64,000 bases of DNA, taken from positions 1,612,001 to 1,676,000 of the forward strand of contig NZ_JAXOJT010000001.1 of NCBI RefSeq assembly GCF_036663835.1, given 5' to 3'. Positions 1 to 8,769 of this stretch are shown one piece after another (position 1 is the first letter of the stretch; each line of letters starts with the position of its first letter). The translations under genes and the position numbers were made by a program. This stretch comes from Sphingomonas sp. LT1P40 (GTDB lineage Bacteria; Pseudomonadota; Alphaproteobacteria; Sphingomonadales; Sphingomonadaceae). A model generated the notes under the pieces. That model was not told the DNA's origin. It ran no database searches and saw only the letters and a list, made by a program, of their open reading frames with translations.

Positions 1-1429
1 GCTCCTCCGCGCCATCTTCGGTGAAAAGGCCTCGGACGTGCGCGATACGTCGCTGCGTCTGCCACCGGGCGTCGCCGGCACCGTCGTCGAAGTGCGCGTG
101 TTCAATCGCCACGGCATCGACAAGGACGAGCGCGCGATGGCGATCGAGCGCGAGGAAATCGAGCGCCTGAAGAAGGATAGCGACGACGAGCGCAACATCC
201 TGAACCGCGCGACCTGGTCGCGTCTGAAGGAAATGCTGCTCGGCCAGACCGCGACTGCGACGCCAAAGGGGCTGAAAAAGGGTGCCGTCATCGACGACGA
301 CCTGCTCGACAGCGTCGATCGTCACGAATGGTGGAAGTTCGCCGTGGCGGACGACACCATGCAGGGCAATCTGGAAGCGGTGAAGGGCCAGTATGACGAG
401 GCCGTGAAGCGCATCAAGGACAAGTTCGACGATCGCCGCGAAAAGCTTGAGCGCGGTGATGAGCTGCCCCCGGGCGTGCTGAAGATGGTCAAAGTGTTCG
501 TCGCGGTGAAGCGCAAGCTGCAGCCGGGCGACAAGATGGCCGGCCGCCACGGTAACAAGGGTGTGATCTCGCGCATCCTGCCAGCCGAGGACATGCCGTT
601 CCTGGAGGACGGAACCCCGGTCGATATCGTGCTGAACCCGCTGGGCGTGCCTTCGCGCATGAACGTCGGACAGATTTTCGAGACGCATCTGGGCTGGGCT
701 GCACGCAGCCTTGGCATGCAGGTCGCGGCTCAGCTTGAGGACTGGCGTGAAGCCAATCCGGACGCACAGGCGGGCGAAGTCCCGGCTGTGGTCAAGGATC
801 GCCTCAAGGAGATCTATGGCGGCCATTACGCAGCGGACATCGAAGCACGCAGTGGCGAGCAGTTGTCCGAGCTGGTTCACAACATCCGCACCGGCGTCCC
901 GATGGGTACACCTGTGTTCGACGGCGCACGCGAAAGCGACGTGACCGACATGCTGCAACTGGCGGGTCTCGACTCGTCGGGTCAGTCGGTGCTGTTCGAC
1001 GGGCGCACCGGCGACACGTTCGACCGCAAGGTCACAGTGGGCATCATCTATATGCTGAAGCTGCATCACCTTGTGGACGACAAGATTCACGCACGGTCGA
1101 TCGGTCCCTACTCGCTCGTCACGCAGCAGCCGCTGGGTGGCAAGGCGCAGTTCGGCGGACAGCGCTTTGGCGAGATGGAGGTCTGGGCACTCCAGGCCTA
1201 TGGCGCGGCCTATACCTTGCAGGAAATGCTGACGGTGAAGTCCGATGACGTGATCGGGCGGACCAAGGTCTATGAGGCGATCGTCAAGGGTGACGACACG
1301 TTCGAGGCCGGCATTCCGGAGAGCTTCAACGTGCTCGTCAAGGAAATGCGCTCGCTGGGCCTCAACGTCGAACTCAAGAACGACGAACCGGGCTTCGACA
1401 CCGACGGCGTCCAGATCGCGGCGGAGTAA
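1..1429 (+). CDS. rpoB: RNA polymerase beta subunit, C-terminal part
   Basis: Catalytic-core beta subunit of RNA polymerase. The gene enters from the left edge; codons run in frame from base 2 and about 475 C-terminal residues are present, roughly the last third of the usual protein. Visible signatures are [17 protein letters not shown] (active-site lysine and histidine region), [15 protein letters not shown], and near the end the beta clamp sequence [20 protein letters not shown] that contacts beta-prime. The C-terminus ends a few residues after the conserved [10 protein letters not shown] segment. rpoC follows on the same strand 136 bases later, with a structured RNA element in the gap. Identity is certain from the motifs and the rpoC neighbour. 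Confidence 0.99.
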   Translation, partial: LLRAIFGEKASDVRDTSLRLPPGVAGTVVEVRVFNRHGIDKDERAMAIEREEIERLKKDSDDERNILNRATWSRLKEMLLGQTATATPKGLKKGAVIDDDLLDSVDRHEWWKFAVADDTMQGNLEAVKGQYDEAVKRIKDKFDDRREKLERGDELPPGVLKMVKVFVAVKRKLQPGDKMAGRHGNKGVISRILPAEDMPFLEDGTPVDIVLNPLGVPSRMNVGQIFETHLGWAARSLGMQVAAQLEDWREANPDAQAGEVPAVVKDRLKEIYGGHYAADIEARSGEQLSELVHNIRTGVPMGTPVFDGARESDVTDMLQLAGLDSSGQSVLFDGRTGDTFDRKVTVGIIYMLKLHHLVDDKIHARSIGPYSLVTQQPLGGKAQFGGQRFGEMEVWALQAYGAAYTLQEMLTVKSDDVIGRTKVYEAIVKGDDTFEAGIPESFNVLVKEMRSLGLNVELKNDEPGFDTDGVQIAAE

Positions 1430-1430
1430 A

Positions 1431-1522
1431 TCAGTGTTGGCGTAGGGGAATTGGTAGACCCACCGGTCACAACCGGACGCTGGAAACAGGGTGTGGGTTC
1501 GAGTCCCACCGCCAACCACTGA
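1431..1522 (+). ncRNA. tRNA-like structure without anticodon loop, between rpoB and rpoC
   Basis: The gap between rpoB and rpoC folds by eye as a class-II tRNA (leucine-like). Acceptor stem: 1436-1442 with 1510-1516, 7 perfect pairs. D arm: GGG 1445-1447 with CCC 1459-1461, loop containing TTGGTAGA. Variable arm: CTG-GAAA-CAG at 1480-1489. T arm: GTGGG/CCCAC with loop TTCGAGT at 1498-1504. The anticodon arm is aberrant: CCGGT 1463-1467 pairs with ACCGG 1472-1476 around a four-base CACA loop, three bases shorter than any decoding tRNA. The acceptor helix continues outward (TCAGT 1431-1435 with ACTGA 1518-1522, C1517 bulged), so no free CCA end exists. It cannot be an ordinary decoding tRNA. 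A structured intercistronic element (processing site, stability or control element) or a decayed tRNA is inferred. Confidence 0.75.
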
Positions 1523-1565
1523 ATTGCTCGACCGAAGAAATTTCCCTCCAAGCGAGGAATTGAGA

Positions 1566-4500
1566 ATGAACGAACTGACCAACTTCGCAAACCCGGTGGC
1601 AAAGCCGGAGACCTTCGACCAGATCCAGATCGGTATCGCGTCCCCGGACCGTATCCGCTCGTGGAGCTTCGGCGAGATCAAGAAGCCGGAAACCATCAAC
1701 TATCGCACGTTCAAGCCCGAGCGTGACGGCCTGTTCTGCGCGCGCATCTTCGGTCCGATCAAGGATTACGAATGCCTGTGCGGCAAGTACAAGCGCATGA
1801 AGTACAAGGGCATCGTCTGCGAGAAGTGCGGCGTCGAGGTTACCGTCTCGAAGGTCCGCCGTGAGCGGATGGGCCATATCGAACTCGCCGCCCCCGTCGC
1901 GCACATCTGGTTCCTGAAGTCGCTGCCGTCGCGCATCGGCCTGTTGCTCGACATGCAGCTCAAGCAGCTTGAGCGCGTGCTGTATTTCGAATCGTACATC
2001 GTGACAGAGCCGGGCCTGACCCCGCTTGAGAAGTTCCAGCTCCTCACCGAGGACGAACTGCTCGACGCGCAGGACCAGTATGGCGAAGACGCCTTCTCCG
2101 CCGGCATCGGCGCGGAAGCGGTCAAGATCATGCTCATGGACCTCGACCTGGAGGGCGAGCGCAAGGAGCTGCTCGACGAACTGGCAGTCACCAAGTCCGA
2201 GCTGAAGCCAAAGAAGATCATCAAGCGGCTGAAGGTCGTCGAGAGCTTCATCGATTCGGGCAACCGCCCGGAGTGGATGATCCTCGACGTCGTGCCGGTC
2301 ATTCCGCCCGAACTGCGCCCGCTGGTGCCGCTGGACGGTGGCCGTTTCGCAACGTCGGATCTGAACGATCTGTATCGCCGCGTGATCAACCGCAACAACC
2401 GCCTGAAGCGGCTGATGGAACTGCGCGCGCCGGACATCATCGTCCGCAACGAGAAGCGCATGTTGCAGGAAGCCGTCGACGCGCTGTTCGACAACGGTCG
2501 CCGCGGTCGCACGATCACCGGCGCCAACAAGCGTCCGCTGAAGTCGCTCTCCGACATGCTCAAGGGCAAACAGGGCCGCTTCCGCCAGAACCTTCTGGGC
2601 AAGCGAGTCGATTATTCGGGTCGTTCGGTCATCGTGACCGGGCCGGAATTGAAGCTGCATCAGTGCGGCCTGCCCAAGAAGATGGCACTCGAGCTGTTCA
2701 AGCCGTTCATCTACGCGCGCCTCGACGCCAAGGGCCTGAGCATGACGCTCAAGCAGGCGAAGAAGTGGGTCGAGAAGGAACGCAAGGAAGTCTGGGACAT
2801 TCTGGATGAAGTCATCCGCGAGCATCCCGTCCTGCTGAACCGCGCGCCGACGCTCCACCGCCTCGGCATCCAAGCGTTCGAGCCGGTGCTGATCGAGGGC
2901 AAGGCGATTCAGCTTCACCCGCTCGTTTGCTCGGCCTTCAACGCCGATTTCGACGGTGATCAGATGGCCGTTCACGTCCCGCTGAGCCTCGAAGCCCAGC
3001 TGGAAGCGCGCGTGCTGATGATGTCGACCAACAACATCCTGTCGCCCGCGAACGGCAAGCCGATCATCGTGCCGTCGCAAGACATGGTGCTGGGACTCTA
3101 TTATCTGTCGATGCTCAAGGAAGGCGAGCCGGGCGAGGGCATGATTATCGGCGATATGGCCGAAGTGCATCAGGCGCTCGAAGCCAAGGCGGTCACGCTC
3201 CACACCAAGATCACGACCCGCGTGAAGCAGGTCGATGCCGACGGTAACGAGTATTTCAAGCGCGTCGAAACCACGCCGGGCCGCATGCTGCTGGGCGAGA
3301 AATTGCCGCAGTCGCACCGCGTTCCCTATGAGACGATCAACCGCCTGCTGACCAAGAAAGACGTCGGCGACGTGATCGACGAGGTCTATCGTCACACCGG
3401 TCAGAAGGAGACCGTGCTGTTCGCCGACGGCATCATGACGCTCGGCTTCCAGCACGCGTTCAAGGCGGGCATTTCGTTCGGCAAGGACGACATGATCATC
3501 CCCGACGCGAAGGTACCTCTGGTCGATGAGACCAAGGCACTCGTTAAGGACTTCGAGCAGCAATATCAGGACGGCCTGATCACGCAGCAGGAGAAGTACA
3601 ACAAGGTGATCGACGCCTGGAGCCGTTGCGGCGATCAGGTGGCGACGGCGATGATGGACGAGATTCGCTCGGTCAAGAAGCTGCCGAACGGTCGTGAAGC
3701 CGACATCAACTCGATCTACATGATGGCGCACTCCGGTGCGCGTGGCTCGCAGGCACAGATCAAGCAGCTGGCCGGTATGCGCGGCCTGATGGCCAAGCCG
3801 TCGGGCGAGATCATCGAGACGCCGATCATCTCGAACTTCAAGGAAGGCCTGACCGTCCTTGAGTATTTCAACTCCACCCACGGCGCCCGCAAGGGTCTCG
3901 CGGATACGGCGCTAAAGACGGCGAACTCGGGTTATCTCACCCGCCGTCTGGTCGATGTGTCGCAGGATTGCGTCGTCATGGAGCTGGATTGCGGCACCGA
4001 ACGCGCGCTGGAAATGAAGGCGATCGTTCAGGGCGGTACCGTCATCGCCTCGCTGGGCGAGCGTATCCTGGGCCGCACCACGGCTGAGGATATCACCGAT
4101 CCAAAGACTGGTGAGGTCGCCTTCCCGATCGGCACGTTGCTCGACGAAGCAATGATTACCCGGATCGAGGAGATCGGCATCCAGGGGATGAAAATCCGCT
4201 CGCCGCTGGTCTGCGAAGCCAAGATCGGCGTCTGCGCCAAATGCTATGGGCGCGATCTCGCCCGCGGTACGCCCGTCAACATCGGCGAAGCGGTCGGCGT
4301 CATCGCCGCCCAGTCGATCGGTGAGCCGGGCACGCAGCTGACCATGCGTACCTTCCACATCGGTGGTGCGGCGCAGCTCAACGAAACCTCGAACCTTGAA
4401 GCCCCGGTGGACGGCAAGGTCGAGTTCCGTGATCTGCGTGTAATCGTCGATCAGCGTGGCCGCCGCGTCGTGCTGGCACGCTCGGGCGAGCTGGCGATCC

Positions 4501-5843
4501 TCGACATGGATGGGCGCGAGCTGGCGGTGCATCGCATTCCTTACGGTGCGTACATCCTGTTCGACGACGGCCATGTCGTGACCAAGGGCGACCGTATGGC
4601 GGAATGGGATCCCTTTACCATGCCGCTGATCACCGAGACCGGCGGCGTCGTGAAGTATCAGGACCTGATCGACGGCAAGACGCTGACCGAACAGGCCGAC
4701 GAAGCGACGGGCATCACCCAGCGCGTCGTCATCGAGAACCGGGGTGCTGCGGCGAAGAAGGAAGATCTTCGTCCCCGCCTGACTCTGCTCGACGATGCTT
4801 CGGGTGAAAGTGCGCGTTACATGCTCTCGCCGGGTGCAGTGCTGTCGGTGGAGGACGGTGCGACCGTTCAGGGCGGCGACGTCGTCGCCCGTGTCGCACG
4901 CGAATCCGCCAAGACCCGCGACATTACCGGTGGTCTGCCGCGCGTCGCCGAACTCTTCGAGGCGCGCAAGCCGAAGGAAAACGCGATCATCGCCAAGGTT
5001 TCCGGCCGCGTCGTGTTCGGCAAGGATTACAAGGCGAAGCGCAAGATCGGCATCCAGCCGGATGACGGCAGCGAGGTCGTGGAATATCTGGTGCCGAAGT
5101 CGAAGGTGATCGACGTTCAGGAAGGCGACTACGTCAAGCGTGGCGAGAACCTGATCGGCGGTTCGCCGGATCCGCACGACATTCTGGAAGTGCTCGGCAT
5201 CGAGCCACTGGCGGAATATCTCGTGTCGGAAATCCAGGAAGTCTATCGACTCCAGGGCGTGAAGATCAACGACAAGCACATCGAGACGATCGTTCGTCAG
5301 ATGCTGCAAAAGGTCGAGATCACCGACGCCGGCGACACCACCCTGCTCGCAGGCGAACAGGTGGATCGTGACGAGATGGACGAGACCAACGCCAAGCTCG
5401 AAAAGGGTCAGACCCCGGCACAGGGCAAGCCGATCCTGCTCGGCATCACCAAGGCGTCGCTGCAGACTCGCAGCTTCATCTCGGCGGCGTCGTTCCAGGA
5501 GACGACGCGTGTTCTGACGGAAGCTGCTGTTCAGGGTAAGCAAGATACCCTGATCGGTCTGAAGGAAAACGTCATCGTCGGCCGTCTCATCCCCGCCGGT
5601 ACCGGCGCGGGCATGAACCGGATGCGCGTTGCCGCCTCCAGCCGTGATGCCGCGCTGCGCGTCCAGCAGCGTCGTCTGCAGGAAGTCCTCATCGCGCCAA
5701 ACTCGGCCGCTGAGGAACGTGCCGCCGAACTGGCACAGGATCCGGTCGAGGCGATGGCCACCAGCGACGCGCTGGAGAAGGTCGAAGTCTCCGGCGACGG
5801 CAGCGATGCAGCTGCCGGTGAGTATCTGAACGAGAGCGAGTAA
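1566..5843 (+). CDS. rpoC: DNA-directed RNA polymerase beta' subunit
   Basis: The beta-prime subunit carries the catalytic magnesium site of RNA polymerase. The product is 1425 residues, the usual length for alphaproteobacteria. Seen: N-terminal zinc-binding cysteines (CLCGKYKR...CEKCGVEV), the universal [12 protein letters not shown] motif at about residues 459-470 with its three metal-binding aspartates, the second cysteine cluster ([16 protein letters not shown]), and the C-terminal [20 protein letters not shown] segment. The frame is open from 1491, but those upstream codons lie in the tRNA-like element. The ATG at 1566 is preceded by GAGGA at 1554-1558, seven bases away, and gives the conserved start MNELTNF. 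It is cotranscribed with rpoB by arrangement and ends just before a strong terminator. Confidence 0.99.
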   Translation: MNELTNFANPVAKPETFDQIQIGIASPDRIRSWSFGEIKKPETINYRTFKPERDGLFCARIFGPIKDYECLCGKYKRMKYKGIVCEKCGVEVTVSKVRRERMGHIELAAPVAHIWFLKSLPSRIGLLLDMQLKQLERVLYFESYIVTEPGLTPLEKFQLLTEDELLDAQDQYGEDAFSAGIGAEAVKIMLMDLDLEGERKELLDELAVTKSELKPKKIIKRLKVVESFIDSGNRPEWMILDVVPVIPPELRPLVPLDGGRFATSDLNDLYRRVINRNNRLKRLMELRAPDIIVRNEKRMLQEAVDALFDNGRRGRTITGANKRPLKSLSDMLKGKQGRFRQNLLGKRVDYSGRSVIVTGPELKLHQCGLPKKMALELFKPFIYARLDAKGLSMTLKQAKKWVEKERKEVWDILDEVIREHPVLLNRAPTLHRLGIQAFEPVLIEGKAIQLHPLVCSAFNADFDGDQMAVHVPLSLEAQLEARVLMMSTNNILSPANGKPIIVPSQDMVLGLYYLSMLKEGEPGEGMIIGDMAEVHQALEAKAVTLHTKITTRVKQVDADGNEYFKRVETTPGRMLLGEKLPQSHRVPYETINRLLTKKDVGDVIDEVYRHTGQKETVLFADGIMTLGFQHAFKAGISFGKDDMIIPDAKVPLVDETKALVKDFEQQYQDGLITQQEKYNKVIDAWSRCGDQVATAMMDEIRSVKKLPNGREADINSIYMMAHSGARGSQAQIKQLAGMRGLMAKPSGEIIETPIISNFKEGLTVLEYFNSTHGARKGLADTALKTANSGYLTRRLVDVSQDCVVMELDCGTERALEMKAIVQGGTVIASLGERILGRTTAEDITDPKTGEVAFPIGTLLDEAMITRIEEIGIQGMKIRSPLVCEAKIGVCAKCYGRDLARGTPVNIGEAVGVIAAQSIGEPGTQLTMRTFHIGGAAQLNETSNLEAPVDGKVEFRDLRVIVDQRGRRVVLARSGELAILDMDGRELAVHRIPYGAYILFDDGHVVTKGDRMAEWDPFTMPLITETGGVVKYQDLIDGKTLTEQADEATGITQRVVIENRGAAAKKEDLRPRLTLLDDASGESARYMLSPGAVLSVEDGATVQGGDVVARVARESAKTRDITGGLPRVAELFEARKPKENAIIAKVSGRVVFGKDYKAKRKIGIQPDDGSEVVEYLVPKSKVIDVQEGDYVKRGENLIGGSPDPHDILEVLGIEPLAEYLVSEIQEVYRLQGVKINDKHIETIVRQMLQKVEITDAGDTTLLAGEQVDRDEMDETNAKLEKGQTPAQGKPILLGITKASLQTRSFISAASFQETTRVLTEAAVQGKQDTLIGLKENVIVGRLIPAGTGAGMNRMRVAASSRDAALRVQQRRLQEVLIAPNSAAEERAAELAQDPVEAMATSDALEKVEVSGDGSDAAAGEYLNESE

Positions 5844-5872
5844 GCTTTCATCAGTCGCTCACGCTGACAAAG

Positions 5873-5910
5873 AAAAAGCCGCCGTCCGGGATACCGAGCG
5901 GCGGCTTTTT
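5873..5910 (+). terminator. Rho-independent terminator of rpoBC
   Basis: A perfect 12-bp stem, AAAAAGCCGCCG (5873-5884) with CGGCGGCTTTTT (5899-5910), encloses a 14-base loop 30 bases after the rpoC stop. The GC core plus terminal T run is the classic intrinsic terminator. The A run on the other side means it could also stop transcription coming from the right. Confidence 0.9.
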
Positions 5911-5930
5911 CGTGCCGATTGATCCTTATG

Positions 5931-5948
5931 GTATGATGGCATCATACT
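5931..5948. promoter_or_regulatory. Perfect 18-bp palindrome, possible operator
   Basis: GTATGATGG followed directly by CCATCATAC forms an uninterrupted 18-bp palindrome between the rpoC terminator and the end of comM. The symmetry without a loop favours a dimeric protein site over an RNA hairpin. No gene starts next to it: it lies between two gene ends. It may be a remnant of a lost gene's operator. Confidence 0.4.
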
Positions 5949-5960
5949 GATTTTCCCGGC

Positions 5961-6036
5961 ACCCAGGGCTTGGCCCGGGGTGCCGCTTCTTCGAGCGGTC
6001 GCCAGAAGCGGCACCCTTGGGTCAAACCCAGGGTGA
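5961..6036. repeat. Extragenic palindromic repeat (REP-like)
   Basis: A long imperfect inverted repeat between rpoC and comM. The inner stem is perfect (GTGCCGCTTCT with AGAAGCGGCAC). The outer arms CACCCAGGGCTTGGCCC and GGGTCAAACCCAGGGTG pair with a few mismatches. It has no T run and lies downstream of both flanking genes, so it resembles a dispersed extragenic palindrome more than a terminator. Confidence 0.6.
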
Positions 6037-6067
6037 CGGGGTTGGTTCAAGCTGAAGCTATTATGCC

Positions 6068-7576
6068 CTAGCTACGCGGTGCCTGTCGCCGGTAACTCAG
6101 CGCCTCTGCCACGTGAATCCGCCCCACCGACTCGGCCCCCGCCAAATCGGCAATCGTCCGTGCGACACGCAACACACGCGTATAGCCGCGTGCCGACATG
6201 CGCATCGCCTCTGCCGCCTGTGCCAGCAATTTCCGCCCCGCCTCGTCCGGCGTCGCGCTCGCGTCCAGCACCGGCCCATCCGCCTCGGCGTTCGTCCGCG
6301 CGCCCACATCGGCATAGCGCGCCGCTTGCACCGCCCGCGCCGCCGCCACGCGCGCCGCTACCTCCGCCGATCCCTCTGCGGGCGGGGGCAGCACCAGATC
6401 GGCGGCGGTGACCGGCTGCACTTCGACATGCAGGTCGATGCGGTCGAGCAGCGGCCCCGACACCTTCGCCTGATAATCCGCCGCACATTTGGGCGCTCGT
6501 GCGCACGCCAACGCCGGGTCACCCAGATGACCGCAGCGACACGGGTTCATCGCCGCAACCAGCTGCACCCGCGCTGGGAACGTCACATGCGCATTCGCCC
6601 GCGCCACGCTGACCACGCCAGCCTCCAGCGGCTGACGCAGCGAATCGAGCACGGCGCGCTGAAACTCCGGCAATTCGTCGAGGAACAGCACGCCCAGATG
6701 CGCCAGACTGACTTCACCCGGCTTCACCTTCAGCCCGCCCCCGGTCAGCGCCGCCATCGACGCCGAATGATGCGGGGAACGAAACGGCCGCGCGCGGGTC
6801 AGCCGTCCACCCTCCAGTGTGCCGGAAACGCTCGCAACCATCGACACCTCCAGCGCCTCGCTCGCATCCAGCGGCGGCAGGATGCCGGGCAAGCAACTCG
6901 CCAGCAGCGACTTGCCGGCACCGGGCGGTCCGACCATCAGCAGATTATGTCCGCCAGCCGCCGCGATCTCCAGCGCGCGCTTCGCCACTTCCTGACCCTT
7001 CACCTGACGCAAATCCGGGCCGAACGCGGGCGCTTCGACCTCGCCCGGTTCGGGCGCACCCAGCAATTGCTGGCCCTTCAGGTGATTGAGCAGCCCGATC
7101 AGGTCGGGTGCGGCCACCACGCCGGTCGTCCCTGCCCACGCGGCCTCCGCACCCTGGGCGGCGGGACAGATCAGTCCTTTGCCCTCACCCGCAGCATGCA
7201 GCGCGGCGAGCAGCACGCCGGGCGACGACGCGATGCGACCATCCAGCGCCAGCTCCCCCACCACCACATAGTCCGCCAGCGCCTCGGCATCGGTCACACC
7301 CATCGCCGCGAGCAACGCCAGCGCAATCGGCAGATCGAAATGCGACCCCTCCTTGGGCAGATCCGCTGGGGACAGGTTCAGTACGATGTGCTTGGGCGGC
7401 ATGGCCAGGCCGATCGCGGCCATCGCCGCACGCACGCGCTCACGGCTTTCGCCCACCGCCTTGTCGGGTAGGCCCACGATCATGAATTTGGGCAGGCCGG
7501 GGACAAGGTTGCACTGCACCTCCACCGCGCGCGCTTCCAGCCCCAGATACGCCACCGTCGACACGCTCGCGACCAT
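6068..7576 (-). CDS. comM: YifB/ComM family AAA+ ATPase (Mg-chelatase-like)
   Basis: A 502-residue ComM/YifB protein. In naturally competent bacteria ComM is a hexameric helicase that drives branch migration during integration of transforming DNA; the gene is also common in species not known to be competent. Seen: the N-terminal Lon-like fold (VPGLPKFMIVGLPDKAVGES near residues 26-44), Walker A GPPGAGKS at 216-223, Walker B VLFLDE at 296-301, a cysteine pair in the NPCRCGHLGD segment, and the C-terminal Mg-chelatase domain. Full length. It is monocistronic in the window and convergent with rpoC. The start MVASVSTVAYLG matches the family's N-terminus. Confidence 0.95.
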   Translation of the reverse strand: MVASVSTVAYLGLEARAVEVQCNLVPGLPKFMIVGLPDKAVGESRERVRAAMAAIGLAMPPKHIVLNLSPADLPKEGSHFDLPIALALLAAMGVTDAEALADYVVVGELALDGRIASSPGVLLAALHAAGEGKGLICPAAQGAEAAWAGTTGVVAAPDLIGLLNHLKGQQLLGAPEPGEVEAPAFGPDLRQVKGQEVAKRALEIAAAGGHNLLMVGPPGAGKSLLASCLPGILPPLDASEALEVSMVASVSGTLEGGRLTRARPFRSPHHSASMAALTGGGLKVKPGEVSLAHLGVLFLDELPEFQRAVLDSLRQPLEAGVVSVARANAHVTFPARVQLVAAMNPCRCGHLGDPALACARAPKCAADYQAKVSGPLLDRIDLHVEVQPVTAADLVLPPPAEGSAEVAARVAAARAVQAARYADVGARTNAEADGPVLDASATPDEAGRKLLAQAAEAMRMSARGYTRVLRVARTIADLAGAESVGRIHVAEALSYRRQAPRS

Positions 7577-7682
7577 GTTTCCCCCTTTGTTCGCAGCCTA
7601 GCATGTGTTTGAAAAGGCGGAAGCGCGTTTTGGACCAAAGCCGCTTCTTGTATGGCCAACACACGCTTCCCAAATCGAACGA

Positions 7683-7964
7683 ATGCGACGCCGACCCAAT
7701 CCCGTTGTCCGAATTGCGCTCCTGACGGCAGGCATTTTGCTGCTGATCGCCGCACCGATCGCGTCCCCCCTGCCCGGCCCCGGCGGCACGATGCTGGCGG
7801 CGGCTGGCACCATCCTGATCCTGCGCAATTCCGCCTGGGCACGAAGCCGCTTCGTGCGGATCAAAGCGCGCTGGCCGCGAGTCGGCGCGTTCATTGACCG
7901 CATTCTCGTCCGCGCCAGCGCGAAACGACGCCGCGAACGCGCCAAACAGCTCGCCACGAATTGA
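7683..7964 (+). CDS. Small PGPGW-like inner-membrane protein
   Basis: A 93-residue protein from ATG 7683. A GTG at 7605 would add 26 residues that look non-conserved and run almost into the comM 5' end. After a basic N-terminus there are two hydrophobic segments joined by a PLPGPGG turn (roughly residues 10-45), then a basic tail ending RRRERAKQLATN. The PGPGG hairpin recalls the PGPGW family of putative transmembrane proteins of unknown function; this assignment is tentative. It is divergent from comM and points into the rpmH operon, 87 bases upstream of it. No clear Shine-Dalgarno sequence is seen before either start. Confidence 0.65.
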   Translation: MRRRPNPVVRIALLTAGILLLIAAPIASPLPGPGGTMLAAAGTILILRNSAWARSRFVRIKARWPRVGAFIDRILVRASAKRRRERAKQLATN

Positions 7965-8051
7965 CTTGGGCGGCGACTTTGGCTAACGGCCCCCATCACG
8001 CGGTCGCCCATGTGGCGGCCCTTTTACGTTCTAGAATTCAGGGAATGACCG

Positions 8052-8186
8052 ATGAAGCGGACTTTTCAGCCGAGCAACCTGGTGCGAGCGCGCCGGCATG
8101 GCTTCCGCACGCGCATGGCGACCCCCGGCGGCCGCAACATCATCCGCGCCCGCCGCGCCCGCGGTCGCAACAAGCTGAGCGCCTGA
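8052..8186 (+). CDS. rpmH: 50S ribosomal protein L34
   Basis: A 44-residue L34, the standard length. It starts MKRTFQPSN and contains the conserved [12 protein letters not shown] and basic tail of the family. L34 is a late-assembling protein of the large subunit. AGGGA at 8040-8044 sits seven bases before the ATG. The TGA stop at 8184-8186 overlaps the presumed rnpA start. It is the first gene of the conserved rpmH-rnpA-yidD-yidC-engB series. Confidence 0.97.
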   Translation: MKRTFQPSNLVRARRHGFRTRMATPGGRNIIRARRARGRNKLSA

Positions 8187-8524
8187 ACGAAGGCGCTCTT
8201 GCGCGTCTGACGCAGCGCAAGGATTACCTCGCCGCCAACGCCGGAAAGCGCGCGCCCATGCCGGGTTTCGTGCTGCTCGTTCGCGCGCGCGGCGATGACG
8301 ACGCAACGATGCGAATCGGCATCACCGTTTCCAAGAAGGTCGGCAACGCCGTCGTGCGCAACCGCATGAAGCGCCGCTTCCGCGAGCTGGCCCGCGCGAT
8401 TTTGCCGGTCGAGGGTATCGCCGGTGCCGACCATGTCCTGATCGGCCGCAATTCGGGTATCGAGCGCGATTACGCAATGCTCAAGGCCGACCTCACCAAC
8501 GCATTGAGTAAGCTCAAACGGTGA
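8183..8524 (+). CDS. rnpA: Ribonuclease P protein component
   Basis: Protein cofactor of RNase P, which removes 5' leaders from pre-tRNAs. The conserved region begins at [11 protein letters not shown] and holds the family signature [20 protein letters not shown] (RNR motif), then the RELAR helix. The start is uncertain. From 8045 to 8260 the frame has no ATG, GTG or TTG except ATG 8045, which would place rpmH entirely inside rnpA, as known in Thermus, but that ATG directly abuts the AGGGA with no spacing. CTG at 8183 overlaps the rpmH stop as CTGA, matching the GTGA junctions at rnpA/yidD and yidC/engB, and gives 113 residues, a normal length. I give the CTG version; the extended version would be 159 residues with a proline-rich, out-of-frame-looking N-terminus. 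Confidence 0.9.
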   Translation: MNEGALARLTQRKDYLAANAGKRAPMPGFVLLVRARGDDDATMRIGITVSKKVGNAVVRNRMKRRFRELARAILPVEGIAGADHVLIGRNSGIERDYAMLKADLTNALSKLKR

Positions 8525-8733
8525 TCGCCCGCGCCCTCATCCTCATCGCGCGCGGCTGGCAGCTTGGCCCGTCGCGCATCCTGCCGCCCAGCTGTCGCTA
8601 TGCGCCCAGCTGTTCGGCCTATGCAATCGAGGCGCTCTCCCGCTATGGGGCGCTCAAAGGTGGATGGCTTGCGCTTCGGCGTATCCTTCGCTGCCATCCG
8701 TGGGGTGGGCATGGCTATGATCCCGTGCCCTGA
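8521..8733 (+). CDS. yidD: Membrane protein insertion efficiency factor YidD
   Basis: A 70-residue YidD, a small membrane-associated protein that assists YidC/Sec insertion. The amphipathic N-terminus is followed by the three-cysteine signature ([18 protein letters not shown]) and the C-terminal [13 protein letters not shown] typical of the family. The GTG start overlaps the rnpA stop by four bases (GTGA), implying translational coupling. It lies directly upstream of yidC, as in most bacteria. Confidence 0.95.
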   Translation: MIARALILIARGWQLGPSRILPPSCRYAPSCSAYAIEALSRYGALKGGWLALRRILRCHPWGGHGYDPVP

Positions 8734-8769
8734 TTTCCTGAACCCCAATTGTCTGAACCGGGGACTGAC

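Noticed and set aside
1436..1517. Functional tRNA-Leu or tRNA-Val reading of the rpoB-rpoC element
   Set aside because: The anticodon arm is three bases short and pairs fully around CACA; no seven-base anticodon loop can be drawn, and no CCA-ready free end exists.
1491..1565. rpoC start at GTG 1491
   Set aside because: Those codons fall in the tRNA-like element; ATG 1566 has a good ribosome site and the conserved N-terminus.
1467..3881. 804-codon open frame antisense to rpoC
   Set aside because: A shadow of rpoC in high-GC DNA; no domain and low-complexity composition.
6113..7471. 452-codon frame antisense to comM
   Set aside because: ComM motifs are on the other strand; this frame is Arg/His/Gln-rich with no family likeness.
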